DNA from: Streptomyces aurantiacus
Lineage (GTDB): Bacteria > Actinomycetota > Actinomycetes > Streptomycetales > Streptomycetaceae
NCBI RefSeq assembly: GCF_027107535.1
Contig: NZ_CP114283.1
Span: 1,922,001-1,986,000, forward strand
Direction of reading: 5' to 3'
DNA length: 64,000 bases
A program made the position numbers and the translations under genes. Within the stretch, counting starts at the first letter, position 1. Each line of letters begins with the position of its first letter. Below, in pieces: positions 52,820 through 62,027 of this stretch. The notes under the pieces are model-generated. The model was not told the origin of the DNA, searched no databases, and worked only from the letters and a program-made list of their open reading frames with translations.

Positions 52820-53883
52820 GTAGCCAAGACATTCCAGAAGAGAAGCTGCCCGCCGAGCGGGCCGACGACGAGCACGCGCACGGTGCCGTGGGTGTCGCGG
52901 ACGAGAAGCACCCGTTCGCGGATCCCGGTCTGCCGCCGCACGAGCACCGCATCCAGGACATCGACGAGCGGGCCGCCAAGCGGTCCGAGCGCACGGTCGC
53001 CCTGCTGTTCACGCTGTCGATGCTGGCCACGGTCGGGTTCATCGCGTCCTTCGTGACGATCCCGGCCGACAAGATCGTCTACATCTTCCCGCTCGGTCAC
53101 ATCAGCGGTCTGAACTTCGCCCTGGGCATGACGCTCGGCCTGGCGCTGTTCTGCATCGGCGCGGGCGCGGTCCACTGGGCCCGCACCCTGATGTCCGACG
53201 AGGAGATGGCCGACGAGCGCCACCCCATCGCGGCGGAGCCCGAGGTCAAGGCCAAGGTTCTGGCCGACTTCAAGCAGGGTGCCAAGGAGTCCGCGCTCGG
53301 CCGCCGCAAGCTCATCCGCAACACGATGTTCGGCGCGCTGACCCTGTTCCCGCTGTCCGGCATCGTCCTGCTGCGCGACCTCGGTCCGCTGCCGGAGGAC
53401 AAGCTCCGGCACACGCTGTGGTCCAAGGGCAAGCTGCTCGTCAACATGAACACGAACGAGCCGCTGCGTCCGTCCGACGTCGCCGTGGGGTCGCTGACCT
53501 TCGCCATGCCTGAGGGCCTGGAGGAGCACGACCACGATTTCCAGACCGAGATCGCCAAGGCGGCCCTGATGATCGTCCGGCTGCAGCCGGAGAACATCAA
53601 GGACAAGCAGGAGCTCGAGTGGTCCCACGAGGGCATCGTGGCCTACTCGAAGATCTGCACCCACGTCGGTTGCCCGATCTCCCTGTACGAGCAGCAGACG
53701 CACCACGTGCTCTGCCCGTGCCACCAGTCCACCTTCGACCTCTCCGACGGTGCCCGAGTGATCTTCGGTCCGGCCGGTCACGCCCTGCCGCAGCTGCGCA
53801 TCGGTGTGAACGACGAGGGTTACCTCGAGGCGCTCAGCGACTTCGCAGAGCCCGTCGGTCCTGCTTTCTGGGAGCGCGGATGA
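52816..53883 (+). CDS. qcrA: Rieske iron-sulfur subunit of cytochrome bc1
   Basis: The 355-residue subunit has three transmembrane segments near residues 60-195, as in actinobacterial QcrA, and the [2Fe-2S] ligands in CTHVGCPISLYEQQ and CPCHQSTFDLSDG. It transfers electrons from quinol to the heme c subunit. Both start and stop overlap neighbours by ATGA, so qcrC-qcrA-qcrB are translationally coupled. The cluster depends on Fe-S assembly proteins such as those at 40.5 and 57 kb. Confidence 0.96.
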   Translation: MSSQDIPEEKLPAERADDEHAHGAVGVADEKHPFADPGLPPHEHRIQDIDERAAKRSERTVALLFTLSMLATVGFIASFVTIPADKIVYIFPLGHISGLNFALGMTLGLALFCIGAGAVHWARTLMSDEEMADERHPIAAEPEVKAKVLADFKQGAKESALGRRKLIRNTMFGALTLFPLSGIVLLRDLGPLPEDKLRHTLWSKGKLLVNMNTNEPLRPSDVAVGSLTFAMPEGLEEHDHDFQTEIAKAALMIVRLQPENIKDKQELEWSHEGIVAYSKICTHVGCPISLYEQQTHHVLCPCHQSTFDLSDGARVIFGPAGHALPQLRIGVNDEGYLEALSDFAEPVGPAFWERG

Positions 53884-55520
53884 GCACTACGACCAACTCC
53901 GCAGACTCGCGCTCGCGCGAGAAGGCACCGGCCGGCGAGCGCGTCGCCGACTGGGCCGACGGCCGGCTGGGGATCTACTCCCTCGCCAAGGCCAACATGC
54001 GCAAGATCTTCCCGGACCACTGGTCCTTCATGCTGGGCGAGATCTGCCTCTACAGCTTCCTGATCATCATCCTCACGGGTGTGTATCTGACGCTGTTCTT
54101 CCACCCCTCGATGAACGAGATCGAGTACCACGGAAGCTACGTCCCGCTGCAGGGACAGCTGATGTCGGAGGCGTTCGCCTCCACGCTGGACATCAGCTTC
54201 GACGTGCGTGGCGGTCTGCTGATCCGGCAGATCCACCACTGGGCGGCGATCGTCTTCCTGGCCGGCATGTTCGTGCACATGATGCGCGTCTTCTTCACCG
54301 GCGCGTTCCGCAAGCCGCGTGAGATCAACTGGCTGTTCGGCTTCCTGCTGTTCGTCCTGGGCATGTTCACCGGCTTCACCGGTTACTCGCTCCCGGACGA
54401 CCTGCTCTCCGGCACCGGTGTCCGCTTCACCCAGGGCGCGATCCTGTCGATGCCGATCGTCGGCACGTACATCTCGATGTTCCTGTTCGGCGGGGAGTTC
54501 CCGGGCGGCGACTTCGTCGCGCGGTTCTACTCGATCCACATCCTGCTGCTGCCCGGCATCATGCTGGGGCTCGTGGTCGGCCACCTGATCCTGGTCTTCT
54601 ACCACAAGCACACCCAGTTCGCGGGTCCCGGAAAGACCAACAAGAACGTCGTCGGCATGCCGCTGCTGCCGGTCTACATGGCCAAGGCCGGAGGCTTCTT
54701 CTTCCTGGTCTTCGGGTTCATCGCCATGCTGTCCGCGGTCGCGACCATCAACCCGATCTGGGTGCTGGGGCCGTACCGGCCGGACCAGGTGTCCACGGGC
54801 GCCCAGCCCGACTGGTACATGGGCTTCGCCGAGGGTCTGATCCGAGCCATGCCCGGCTGGGAGATCAACATCTGGGGACACACCCTCGTCCTGGGCGTGT
54901 TCATCCCCCTGGTGGTCTTCGGTATCTTCCTCGCGATGATCGCGCTCTACCCGTTCATCGAGTCCTGGATCACCGGGGACAAGCGCGAGCACCACATCCT
55001 GGACCGTCCGCGCAACGCACCGACCCGCACGGCCTTCGGTGTCGCCTGGGTCACCGCGTACGTGATCATGCTGATCGGTGGTGGCAACGACATCGTCGCC
55101 ACACACTTCCATCTGTCGATCAACGCGGTCACCTGGTTCGTCCGCATCGGGTTCTTCCTCGGACCGGTCCTCGCGTTCGTCGCCACCAAGCGGATCTGCC
55201 TCGGCCTCCAGCGCCGGGACAAGGACAAGGTGCTGCACGGCCGCGAGTCGGGCATCATCAAGCGCCTGCCGCACGGTGAGTTCGTCGAGGTGCACGAGCC
55301 GCTCAGCCAGGAGGCCCTGCACACCCTCACGGCGCACGAGCAGTACGAGCCGGCGCAGATCGGCCCGGTGGTCGACGAGAACGGTGTCGAGCGCAAGGTG
55401 AAGGGCCCGCAGAAGCTGCGTGCCAAGCTCAGCAACGCCTACTTCGGTGAGGACAACCAGATCCCGAAGCCGACCGCTGAGGAGTACAAGGAGATCACGA
55501 GCGGCCACGGCCACCACTGA
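53880..55520 (+). CDS. qcrB: Cytochrome b subunit of cytochrome bc1
   Basis: The 546-residue subunit has eight core helices plus the longer C-terminal part seen in actinobacteria. Heme ligands lie in [26 protein letters not shown] and [30 protein letters not shown]-like Qo motif reads [10 protein letters not shown]. It oxidises menaquinol. The ATG overlaps the qcrA stop. A terminator hairpin follows at 55545-55573. Confidence 0.97.
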   Translation: MSTTTNSADSRSREKAPAGERVADWADGRLGIYSLAKANMRKIFPDHWSFMLGEICLYSFLIIILTGVYLTLFFHPSMNEIEYHGSYVPLQGQLMSEAFASTLDISFDVRGGLLIRQIHHWAAIVFLAGMFVHMMRVFFTGAFRKPREINWLFGFLLFVLGMFTGFTGYSLPDDLLSGTGVRFTQGAILSMPIVGTYISMFLFGGEFPGGDFVARFYSIHILLLPGIMLGLVVGHLILVFYHKHTQFAGPGKTNKNVVGMPLLPVYMAKAGGFFFLVFGFIAMLSAVATINPIWVLGPYRPDQVSTGAQPDWYMGFAEGLIRAMPGWEINIWGHTLVLGVFIPLVVFGIFLAMIALYPFIESWITGDKREHHILDRPRNAPTRTAFGVAWVTAYVIMLIGGGNDIVATHFHLSINAVTWFVRIGFFLGPVLAFVATKRICLGLQRRDKDKVLHGRESGIIKRLPHGEFVEVHEPLSQEALHTLTAHEQYEPAQIGPVVDENGVERKVKGPQKLRAKLSNAYFGEDNQIPKPTAEEYKEITSGHGHH

Positions 55521-55544
55521 TCTCCGACCTGTTCGCCACGGCTG

Positions 55545-55573
55545 GAGCCCCGTCCATTGCATGGACGGGGCTC
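55545..55573 (+). terminator. Intrinsic terminator of ctaE-qcrCAB
   Basis: GAGCCCCGTCCAT (55545-55557), loop TGC and the exact complement (55561-55573) give a 13-bp hairpin followed by TTT. Confidence 0.9.
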
Positions 55574-55662
55574 TTTGCCGTCCCAAGGGCTGGATAGGGT
55601 GGACCCGTCCCTGTACGCAGGGTGAATCCACCGTCGCGCGTCTACGAACCCAGGAGCGGCAA

Positions 55663-56727
55663 ATGAGTGCTGTGACCCCCGCTGGAGGCGACTTCGCGGC
55701 GGGCCGTTCCTGGCCCGCTCTCCTGAACGGCCTGCTGGACGGCCGCGACCTGAGCGCCGACGACACGGCCTGGGCGATGGACCTGATCATGCGGGGCGAG
55801 GCGACCGACGCCCAGATCGCCGGGTTCGCGGTGGCGCTGCGGGCCAAGGGCGAGACCGTCGAGGAGATCACCGGCCTGGTCCGCACGATGTACGCGCACG
55901 CCAACGTGATCGAGGTGCCGGGGGAGACCGTCGACATCGTCGGTACCGGCGGGGACGGGGCGAAGACCGTCAACATCTCGACGATGTCGGCCGTCGTCAT
56001 CGCCGGTACGGGTGCCAAGGTCGTCAAGCACGGCAACCGCGCGGCGTCCTCCGCGTCCGGTGCCTCGGACGTCCTCGAGAAGCTCGGCGTCAATCTGGAG
56101 CTGACGCCGCGGCGGGTCGCCGAGGTCGCCGAAGAAGCCGGGATCACCTTCTGCTTCGCGGTGAAGTTCCATCCGGCGCTGCGTCATGTGGCCGCGGCAC
56201 GGGGACAGTTGGGTATCCGGACGACCTTCAACTTCCTCGGCCCGCTCACCAATCCGGCACGGGTGAAGGCGCAGGCGGTCGGGGTGGCGCACGCGCCCAT
56301 GGCGCCCATCGTGGCCGGCGTCCTGGCGGAGCGCGGCAACTCGTCGCTCGTCTTCCGCGGGGACGACGGGCTCGACGAGCTGACCACCACGTCCACGTCC
56401 CGGGTGTGGGTCGTACGGGACGGGCAGGTGCGAGAGGAGGCCTTCGACCCGCGTGACGTGGGAATCGAGCTGGTGCCGGTGGAGGCGCTGCGGGGCGCCG
56501 ACGCCTCGTACAACGCGGATGTCGCGCGGCGGCTGTTCCAGGGGGAGACGGGCCCCGTACGGGACGCCGTCCTGCTGAACTCGGCGGCGGCGCTGGTGGC
56601 GCTGTCGCCGGGGTCCGGTTCCCTCGCGGAGCAGATCCGGGCGGGGATGGCCCGCGCCGCGGAGGCCATCGACTCCGGGGCGGCCTTGCGGTCGCTGGAG
56701 CGGTGGGTGGCCGCCACCCACCGGTAG
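55663..56727 (+). CDS. trpD: Anthranilate phosphoribosyltransferase
   Basis: TrpD attaches phosphoribose to anthranilate in tryptophan synthesis. The 354-residue protein has the PRPP-binding [40 protein letters not shown] and [12 protein letters not shown] motifs. AGGAG precedes the ATG by 7 bases. The other trp genes are not in the window; trpD as an isolated gene next to qcrB is common in streptomycetes. It ends in a large hairpin element. Confidence 0.95.
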   Translation: MSAVTPAGGDFAAGRSWPALLNGLLDGRDLSADDTAWAMDLIMRGEATDAQIAGFAVALRAKGETVEEITGLVRTMYAHANVIEVPGETVDIVGTGGDGAKTVNISTMSAVVIAGTGAKVVKHGNRAASSASGASDVLEKLGVNLELTPRRVAEVAEEAGITFCFAVKFHPALRHVAAARGQLGIRTTFNFLGPLTNPARVKAQAVGVAHAPMAPIVAGVLAERGNSSLVFRGDDGLDELTTTSTSRVWVVRDGQVREEAFDPRDVGIELVPVEALRGADASYNADVARRLFQGETGPVRDAVLLNSAAALVALSPGSGSLAEQIRAGMARAAEAIDSGAALRSLERWVAATHR

Positions 56728-56778
56728 CGCTGTCGTCCGCGGCCCGGTGGGGGCTGGTCGCGCAGTTCCCCGCGCCCC

Positions 56779-56831
56779 TGGACGACGGCAGCCCCGCGCC
56801 CCTGCAGGGGCGCGGGGCAGTCGTCGTCCAG
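56779..56831 (+). terminator. trpD terminator, long hairpin within palindromic element copy 10
   Basis: An uninterrupted 28-bp palindrome (56791-56818, GCCCCGCGCCCCTG and its complement) is extended by CTGGACGAC (56779-56787) and GTCGTCCAG (56823-56831). The core and the CGCAGTTCCCCGCGCCCC segment before it (56760-56780) are the shared intergenic element. Confidence 0.75.
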
Positions 56832-56897
56832 GGGGCATCGTCCCGGTATGCGGACAGCGGGGTTGCGCCCCGGTGATCGTGTGGCAAGATGCTGGCA

Positions 56898-57054
56898 GGT
56901 CATGAGTGACAGTCATGAGGCCCCGGCCGACTGTCCGGCAACCCTCCGTCCGTGGCGGGGTGCCCCGGGTGAAGACCAGGTCGTAGGCAGTGAGGTCTAC
57001 GGCAAGCGCGGACCCCTCGCCGCTTCTGTGAGCGGAGACACCAGGGGTCCTGGT
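56898..57054 (+). ncRNA. SAM-IV-type S-adenosylmethionine riboswitch
   Basis: The core is closed by GGTC (56898-56901) and GACC (56974-56977). It holds CATGAGTGACAGTCATGAGG, CCGGCCGACTGTCCGGCAACC and GGCGGGGTGCCCCGGGTGAAGACC, matching the actinomycete SAM-I/SAM-IV core; the 3' extension includes GGTCGTAGGCAGTGAGGTC and a hairpin ACCAGGggtCCTGGT (57040-57054) directly before the leader-ORF ribosome-binding site. Known SAM-IV riboswitches turn sulfur-metabolism genes off when SAM is high. The regulated gene is the SufS-like desulfurase at 57192. Confidence 0.85.
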
Positions 57055-57072
57055 CGTTCGAGGGAGTCTTTC

Positions 57073-57093
57073 ATGAGCAAGCGAATGCGATAG
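57073..57093 (+). CDS. Six-residue leader ORF MSKRMR
   Basis: ATG at 57073 to TAG at 57093 encodes MSKRMR. GAGGGAG (57060-57066) lies 6 bases upstream, a near-ideal ribosome-binding site placed at the end of the riboswitch. It lies 98 bases before the desulfurase start. It may be the first translated target of the riboswitch or a leader peptide. Confidence 0.5.
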   Translation: MSKRMR

Positions 57094-57191
57094 GGCGCCG
57101 AGCCCCACCTCCGCGTACCCCCTTCACCTTTCCTGTGCCGGGCCGTGCCCGCCCGCACAGTGACTTCGCCTGCCTCTCACAGGAGTTCGCC

Positions 57192-58589
57192 ATGTCTGTC
57201 TCCACCGCTGCCTCCGACCGGTCCGCCTGCTGTGACACCGACGCCTCCGGGCCCCTGCCCGTGCTGGGCCGGGACGTCACCGTTCCGCTCGTGATCGGCG
57301 GCGAGGTCACCTACGCGGCACTCGACTACGCCGCCAGCGCCCCCGCCCTCCAGCGGGTGTGGGACGACGTGGCCGCGTACGCCCCGTACTACGGCAGCGT
57401 GCACCGCGGGGCCGGGTACCTGTCCCAGCTGTCCACGGACCTCTTCGAGAACGCCCGCAGGACGGTCGCTGAGTTCCTCGACTGCCGGAGCGACGACCAG
57501 GTCGTCTTCACCCGGTCCACCACCGACTCGCTCAACCTCCTCGCCGCCGCCCTCCCCGCCGACTGCCAGGTCTTCGTCTTCGAGACCGAGCACCACGCGT
57601 CACTGCTGCCGTGGCAGGACGCCCGGGTCACGTACCTCGACGCCCCGCGCACGCCCGGTGAGGCCGTCGCGACACTGGAGCGGGCCCTCGCCGACCGTGA
57701 CCCGTACGGACCGGCACTCGTGTGCGTCACGGGCGCCTCGAACGTCACCGGTGAACTGTGGCCCGTACGGGAACTGGCCGCCGCCGCCCATGCGCAGGGC
57801 GCCCGGATCGTCCTCGACGCGGCCCAGCTCGCGCCCCACCACCCCGTCTCCGTACTGGAGTTGGACGTGGACTGGGTCGCCTTCTCCGGACACAAGCTGT
57901 ACGCGCCGTTCGGCTCGGGTGTGCTCGCGGGACGCTTCGACTGGCTGCGTGAGGCCGCCCCGTACCTCGTCGGCGGGGGTGCCTCGCGGAAGGTGTCGCG
58001 GCGCAGTGACGGCGGCGTCGACGTGGAGTGGCACGAGAACGCCGCACGGCACGAGGCCGGGTCGCCCAACGTCATCGGCGCCTACTCCATCGCCTCCGCC
58101 TGCAAGGCGCTCACCGAGGCCGGCTTCGACACCCTGGTCGCCCGCGAGCAGCACCTCGTCGACACCGTCCGCCGGGGCCTCGCCGAGGTGCCGCAGGTCC
58201 GCGTGCTCTCGCTCTTCGGGGACGACGCCCCGCGCGTCGGCGTCATCTCCTTCGTCGTCGACGGCTGGAACAGCTCGCACTTCGCCGCCGCGCTCTCCGC
58301 CGAGTACGGCATCGGCGTCCGTGACGGCCTCTTCTGCGCCCACCCCCTCGTCCGTACGCTCCTCGGCAGCGACCCGCAGACCCAGGGCGAGTGCGGTGCC
58401 CCCGAGGCGGCCCCCGGCGAGAAGTCCCTCAACGCCATCCGGGTCAGCTTCGGCGCGGGCACGCCCGACGAGCACGTGGAGCGGTTCGTGCGAGCCGTGA
58501 AGGAGCTTGTCACGGACGGCGCGCGCTGGAACTACCGTACGGAGGACGGCCGTTGCGTCCCGGACACCGGGGCGGACAACGGCGTCTGA
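57192..58589 (+). CDS. SufS-like cysteine desulfurase (aminotransferase class V)
   Basis: The 465-residue PLP enzyme has the lysine in VAFSGHKLYAPFGSGVLAG, ALDYAASAPALQRVWDDV at the start, RSTTDSLNLLAAALP and a SufS-type catalytic Cys in GVRDGLFCAHPLVRTLL. The Cys-containing loop resembles the group II desulfurases. It probably releases sulfur from cysteine; methionine/cysteine link is supported by the SAM riboswitch upstream, but the natural substrate is not proven. AGGAG precedes the ATG at 57192. Its last 58 bases overlap the end of the convergent glycerate kinase gene. Confidence 0.85.
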   Translation: MSVSTAASDRSACCDTDASGPLPVLGRDVTVPLVIGGEVTYAALDYAASAPALQRVWDDVAAYAPYYGSVHRGAGYLSQLSTDLFENARRTVAEFLDCRSDDQVVFTRSTTDSLNLLAAALPADCQVFVFETEHHASLLPWQDARVTYLDAPRTPGEAVATLERALADRDPYGPALVCVTGASNVTGELWPVRELAAAAHAQGARIVLDAAQLAPHHPVSVLELDVDWVAFSGHKLYAPFGSGVLAGRFDWLREAAPYLVGGGASRKVSRRSDGGVDVEWHENAARHEAGSPNVIGAYSIASACKALTEAGFDTLVAREQHLVDTVRRGLAEVPQVRVLSLFGDDAPRVGVISFVVDGWNSSHFAAALSAEYGIGVRDGLFCAHPLVRTLLGSDPQTQGECGAPEAAPGEKSLNAIRVSFGAGTPDEHVERFVRAVKELVTDGARWNYRTEDGRCVPDTGADNGV

Positions 58590-59800
58590 AGTGGCGCGGA
58601 CAGGGGTGCGGACAGGGGCGTGGGTGCCGCTTCAGGCGTCCGGGGCCGTGGCCCGGTGGGCAGCTGGGCGCCCAGTACCACCATGCGCAGGGCCCGCTCC
58701 GTCGCGTCCGTGAGGAGCTCGCCGGCCCGCAGGAACGCCTCGGCCGGTGCCATCGGAGCGGGCAGGATCCCGCTGTACGCGTCCACGCCGGGCACCGTGT
58801 GCGCGCCCTCGCCGAGGGTGCCCGCGAGGGCGAGGACCGGACGCCCGTGGAGCTTGGCGCGGCGGGCCACCTCGGCCGGGACCTTGCCCCGCGGTGTCTG
58901 GTGGTCCAGGGCGCCCTCGGCGGTGAGGACCAGGTCGGCGCGGGCCAGCCGCGCGTCCAGGTCGAGGTGGTCGAGGAGCACCTCGAAGCGGGGGAGGAGA
59001 CGGGCGCCGAGAGCCGCCAGGCCCGCGCCCAGGCCGCCGGAGGCCCCCGTACCGGGGCCGCCGTACAGGTCGCCGGTGACCGGCAGGTCCCGGGTGAGCA
59101 CGCGCGCCCAGTTCTCCAGACCGGCCGCCAGCTGTTCGACCTGTGCGGGAGTCGCCCCCTTCTGCGGACCGAAGACACGGGCCACGCCCAGCTCACCGCA
59201 GAGCACGTTGTACGGGTTGCAGGCGACCAGCAGTTCCACGTCCGCGAGGCGGGGGTCGAGGCCCGTCGGGTCGATGCGCTGAAGGCGTACCAACTCGGCT
59301 CCGCCGTGCGGGAGTTCGAAGCCGTCCGCGTCGAGCAGTCTGGCGCCCAGCGCCTGGAGCGCGCCGGCGCCCCCGTCCGACGTGCCCGAGTCGCCGCAGC
59401 CGACGAGCACGCGGTGTACGCCCGTGTCGAGGGCGGCGCGGATCAGCTCGCCCACGCCGTACGTGGTGGTGGCGCCCGGATCGCGCAGGCAGTGCGGGAC
59501 GAGGGAGAGGCCGGCGACGGCCGCCATCTCCACGACGGCCGTGCCACCCACGCCGAGCAGCGCGAAGTGGGTGCCCACGGGCTCGCCCAGCGGGCCGGTG
59601 GCGGGCAGGGCGACCAGCCGGCCCCCGGTCGCCGTGGCGAGGGCCCGGGCGGTGCCCTCGCCTCCGTCCACCAGTGGAATGAGATCGACCTCGGCGTCCG
59701 GGACGACACGGCGTACGCCCGCCGCGATGGCGTCGGCGGCGGCCTGGGCGGACAGGGACTCCTTGAAGCCGCTGGGGGCGACGGCGAAACGGGTCAGCAT
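58532..59800 (-). CDS. Glycerate kinase
   Basis: The 422-residue GarK/GlxK-type kinase phosphorylates D-glycerate. Motifs include FAVAPSGFKESLSAQAAADAI at the N-terminus, PLVDGGEGTARAL, GCGDSGTSDGGAGALQALGA and LTAEGALDHQTPRGKVPAEVARRA. The C-terminal 40 residues have repeated PLSAPLSAPLQTPLSAP, a low-complexity tail not needed for the fold; it overlaps the SufS-like gene. The start is ATG at 59800, and the permease gene lies 83 bases upstream on the same strand. Confidence 0.92.
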   Translation of the reverse strand: MLTRFAVAPSGFKESLSAQAAADAIAAGVRRVVPDAEVDLIPLVDGGEGTARALATATGGRLVALPATGPLGEPVGTHFALLGVGGTAVVEMAAVAGLSLVPHCLRDPGATTTYGVGELIRAALDTGVHRVLVGCGDSGTSDGGAGALQALGARLLDADGFELPHGGAELVRLQRIDPTGLDPRLADVELLVACNPYNVLCGELGVARVFGPQKGATPAQVEQLAAGLENWARVLTRDLPVTGDLYGGPGTGASGGLGAGLAALGARLLPRFEVLLDHLDLDARLARADLVLTAEGALDHQTPRGKVPAEVARRAKLHGRPVLALAGTLGEGAHTVPGVDAYSGILPAPMAPAEAFLRAGELLTDATERALRMVVLGAQLPTGPRPRTPEAAPTPLSAPLSAPLQTPLSAPVSGTQRPSSVR

Positions 59801-59882
59801 GGGCGGGGCTCCTTCAGAGCTGCGGGACGTCCGGGATCCGGGCCTTCCAGGTCCCGGCGATCGGGGGTCGGGGCTTCAGGGG

Positions 59883-61301
59883 TCAGGGCTTCAGCACGGG
59901 CACGCCGAACAGCGGCCACACGGCGAGGGCGAAGAGCAGGACGAGGGCGGCCGTCAGCGGGGCGAGAACCGCGGACAGGCGCAGCAGGTCGCGCGGGGTG
60001 TAGGTCGGCGTGCCGGGTATCTCCGCGAAGAGCGTGACGGGCTTCGCGGAGGCCGGCAGTGTGTGGCAGAAGCCCGCCGCCGCGGTGGACGCCAGCGCCG
60101 CCGCGACCGGGTTGACGCCCGCGCCCACGGCCGCCGCGACGACCAGCGGCACGAGGACGGACGAGCGGGCCGAGCGGGACTGCAGGACGAGGTGGGCCGC
60201 CGTGCTCACCGCGACGACGAGCGCGAGGAAGAGCCACGGCTCCACGTCGACCGGCAGGCCGGACACCAGCCACTTCGCCGCCCCCGAGTCCGCGAGCGCG
60301 ACCCCCATCGCCATCGTCGCGGCCATGAAGAGGAGCAGCGACCAGGGCACGGTCTTCAGTGCGTCCTTGAGGCCGACCGTCCCGAGGGCGGGCGAGGCCG
60401 CGACGACCGCGCCGATCAGCGCGACGACCGCCGGCGACACCTGGTGGAGCGGTTCGCTGCACCACAGCACGACCACGGTGGCGAGCAACAGCGCACACCG
60501 CGACTCGGCCGGTGTCCAGGGGCCGGTGACCGGCCGCTCGCTGTGCCGCTGGATGTCATCGGCCGTGATCCGTACGGGAGTTCGGCGGTCCGAACGCCGA
60601 GTGGTCGTCAACAGCACCGCTTCGGCGGCCAGATGGGAGGACACCACCGCCAGCGGCAGGCCGAGCAGCAGCCACTGGGTGAAGTCGATGCGGTCGCCCG
60701 TGGTCTCCCACAGCACCGACACCGTGATCAGATGCGCTCCCGCACCGATCAGGGTCGCCACCGCCGACAGGAGGATCACGGTAGGGAAGAGCAGCGCCAG
60801 CATCACGACCAGTCGTCTCCGGTCGGCCAGTGCCTTGGCGAGGGCGAGGAACACCGGCAGTGCCAGTGCGGCCCGGCCGGAGGTGGCGGGCACCGCGAAC
60901 GCCGTCACGACGAGCGCCGCGGTGGTCAGGTGCACCAACTGCCGCACGCCGCGCGCCCCGCCGACCAGGAACGCCGCCGCCCGCCCGGCGAGCCCGGTCC
61001 GGGTCACCGCCGCCGCGAGCACGAAGGCGCAGATCAGCAGCCAGACCGTCGAGTCGCCGAGGGTGCCGAAGAGCGTGTCGCTGCTGATCACCCCGGTCAC
61101 GGTGAGGGCGAGCCCCGCGCCCAGGGCGATGTACGTGTCGTCGATGGGTGTACCGATCCACGCGCAGGTCGCCAGCGTGAACACGGCGAGCGTCAGACGG
61201 GCGTCGGCGCCGAGCCCGGGGAAGTTGCCGGGCACGACCAGCAGGGCGCAGAGGCTCAGGGCCACGCACAGGGTGACGGTTCGGAGGAGGTTCAGGCTCA
61301 C
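59883..61301 (-). CDS. SLC13/DASS family anion permease
   Basis: The 472-residue protein has about eleven hydrophobic helices in two repeats, with TSGRAALALPVFLALAKAL and SARSSVLVPLVVAAAVGAG in the positions of the two substrate/Na motifs of SLC13 carriers. It may import dicarboxylate, sulfate or a related anion; glycerate is possible because of the adjacent glycerate kinase. The start is uncertain: GTG 61301 and GTG 61346 are both possible, and neither has a good ribosome-binding site. Confidence 0.8.
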   Translation of the reverse strand: MSLNLLRTVTLCVALSLCALLVVPGNFPGLGADARLTLAVFTLATCAWIGTPIDDTYIALGAGLALTVTGVISSDTLFGTLGDSTVWLLICAFVLAAAVTRTGLAGRAAAFLVGGARGVRQLVHLTTAALVVTAFAVPATSGRAALALPVFLALAKALADRRRLVVMLALLFPTVILLSAVATLIGAGAHLITVSVLWETTGDRIDFTQWLLLGLPLAVVSSHLAAEAVLLTTTRRSDRRTPVRITADDIQRHSERPVTGPWTPAESRCALLLATVVVLWCSEPLHQVSPAVVALIGAVVAASPALGTVGLKDALKTVPWSLLLFMAATMAMGVALADSGAAKWLVSGLPVDVEPWLFLALVVAVSTAAHLVLQSRSARSSVLVPLVVAAAVGAGVNPVAAALASTAAAGFCHTLPASAKPVTLFAEIPGTPTYTPRDLLRLSAVLAPLTAALVLLFALAVWPLFGVPVLKP

Positions 61302-61364
61302 AGGTCCCAGAGTCCGGCCGGGCCGTGAGCCTCCAATGAGCCCCACATGAAGGAAGCTTCACGC

Positions 61365-62027
61365 TCACCCGGGGAGCCGGTATCCCATTCCCCGCACGGT
61401 CTCCACCTGCTCGGCCCCGAGCTTCTTGCGCAGCGCGCGCACGTACACGTCGACGATGTTGGACCCGGGGTCGAAGTCGTACCCCCACACGTGCGACAGG
61501 ATCTGCTCGCGCGACAGGACCTGTCCGGGGTGCCGCAGGAACAGCTCCAGAAGCACGAACTCGCGGGCCGTCAGGTCGACGGTCCGCTCGCCGGCCCGAG
61601 CCCGCCGGGTGCGCAGGTCCAGCGTCAGGTCACCGCCGCGCAGCACGGTGACCTCGGGCGTTCCGGCCGCCGTCCGCAGCCGCAGGCGCACCCGGGCGAG
61701 GAGTTCCTCGAATCGGAACGGTTTGGTCATCCAGTCGTCGGCGCCGCCCTCCAGGCCGGCCACCGTGTCGCGTACGGAGTCCCGGGCGGTCAGCACGATC
61801 ACGGGGACCGTGACACGGGCCTCGCGCAGTTCGCGCAGCACGGTGAAGCCGTCCCGCCCCGGCAGCCCGATGTCGAGGATCACCAGGTCGAAACCGCCGG
61901 TCAGCGTGTACTCGTACGCCGAGTCGCCGTCCGCCACGACGGTCGTGGTGAAGCCGCCCGCGCGCAGCCCCTTCTCGACGAAGGAGGCGATGCGCTCCTC
62001 GTCCTCGACGATCAGGATGCGGTTCAT
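61365..62027 (-). CDS. OmpR/PhoB family response regulator
   Basis: The 220-residue regulator has a receiver domain (Asp in VILDIGLPGRDG; Lys in DDWMTKPFRFEELL) and a winged-helix C-terminus (LTAREFVLLELFLRHPGQVLSREQILSHVWGYDFDPGSNIVDVYVRALRKKLG). The ATG overlaps the kinase stop (ATGA). The neighbours are the kinase and a small secreted Asp-rich protein, a possible target or modulator. Confidence 0.94.
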   Translation of the reverse strand: MNRILIVEDEERIASFVEKGLRAGGFTTTVVADGDSAYEYTLTGGFDLVILDIGLPGRDGFTVLRELREARVTVPVIVLTARDSVRDTVAGLEGGADDWMTKPFRFEELLARVRLRLRTAAGTPEVTVLRGGDLTLDLRTRRARAGERTVDLTAREFVLLELFLRHPGQVLSREQILSHVWGYDFDPGSNIVDVYVRALRKKLGAEQVETVRGMGYRLPG

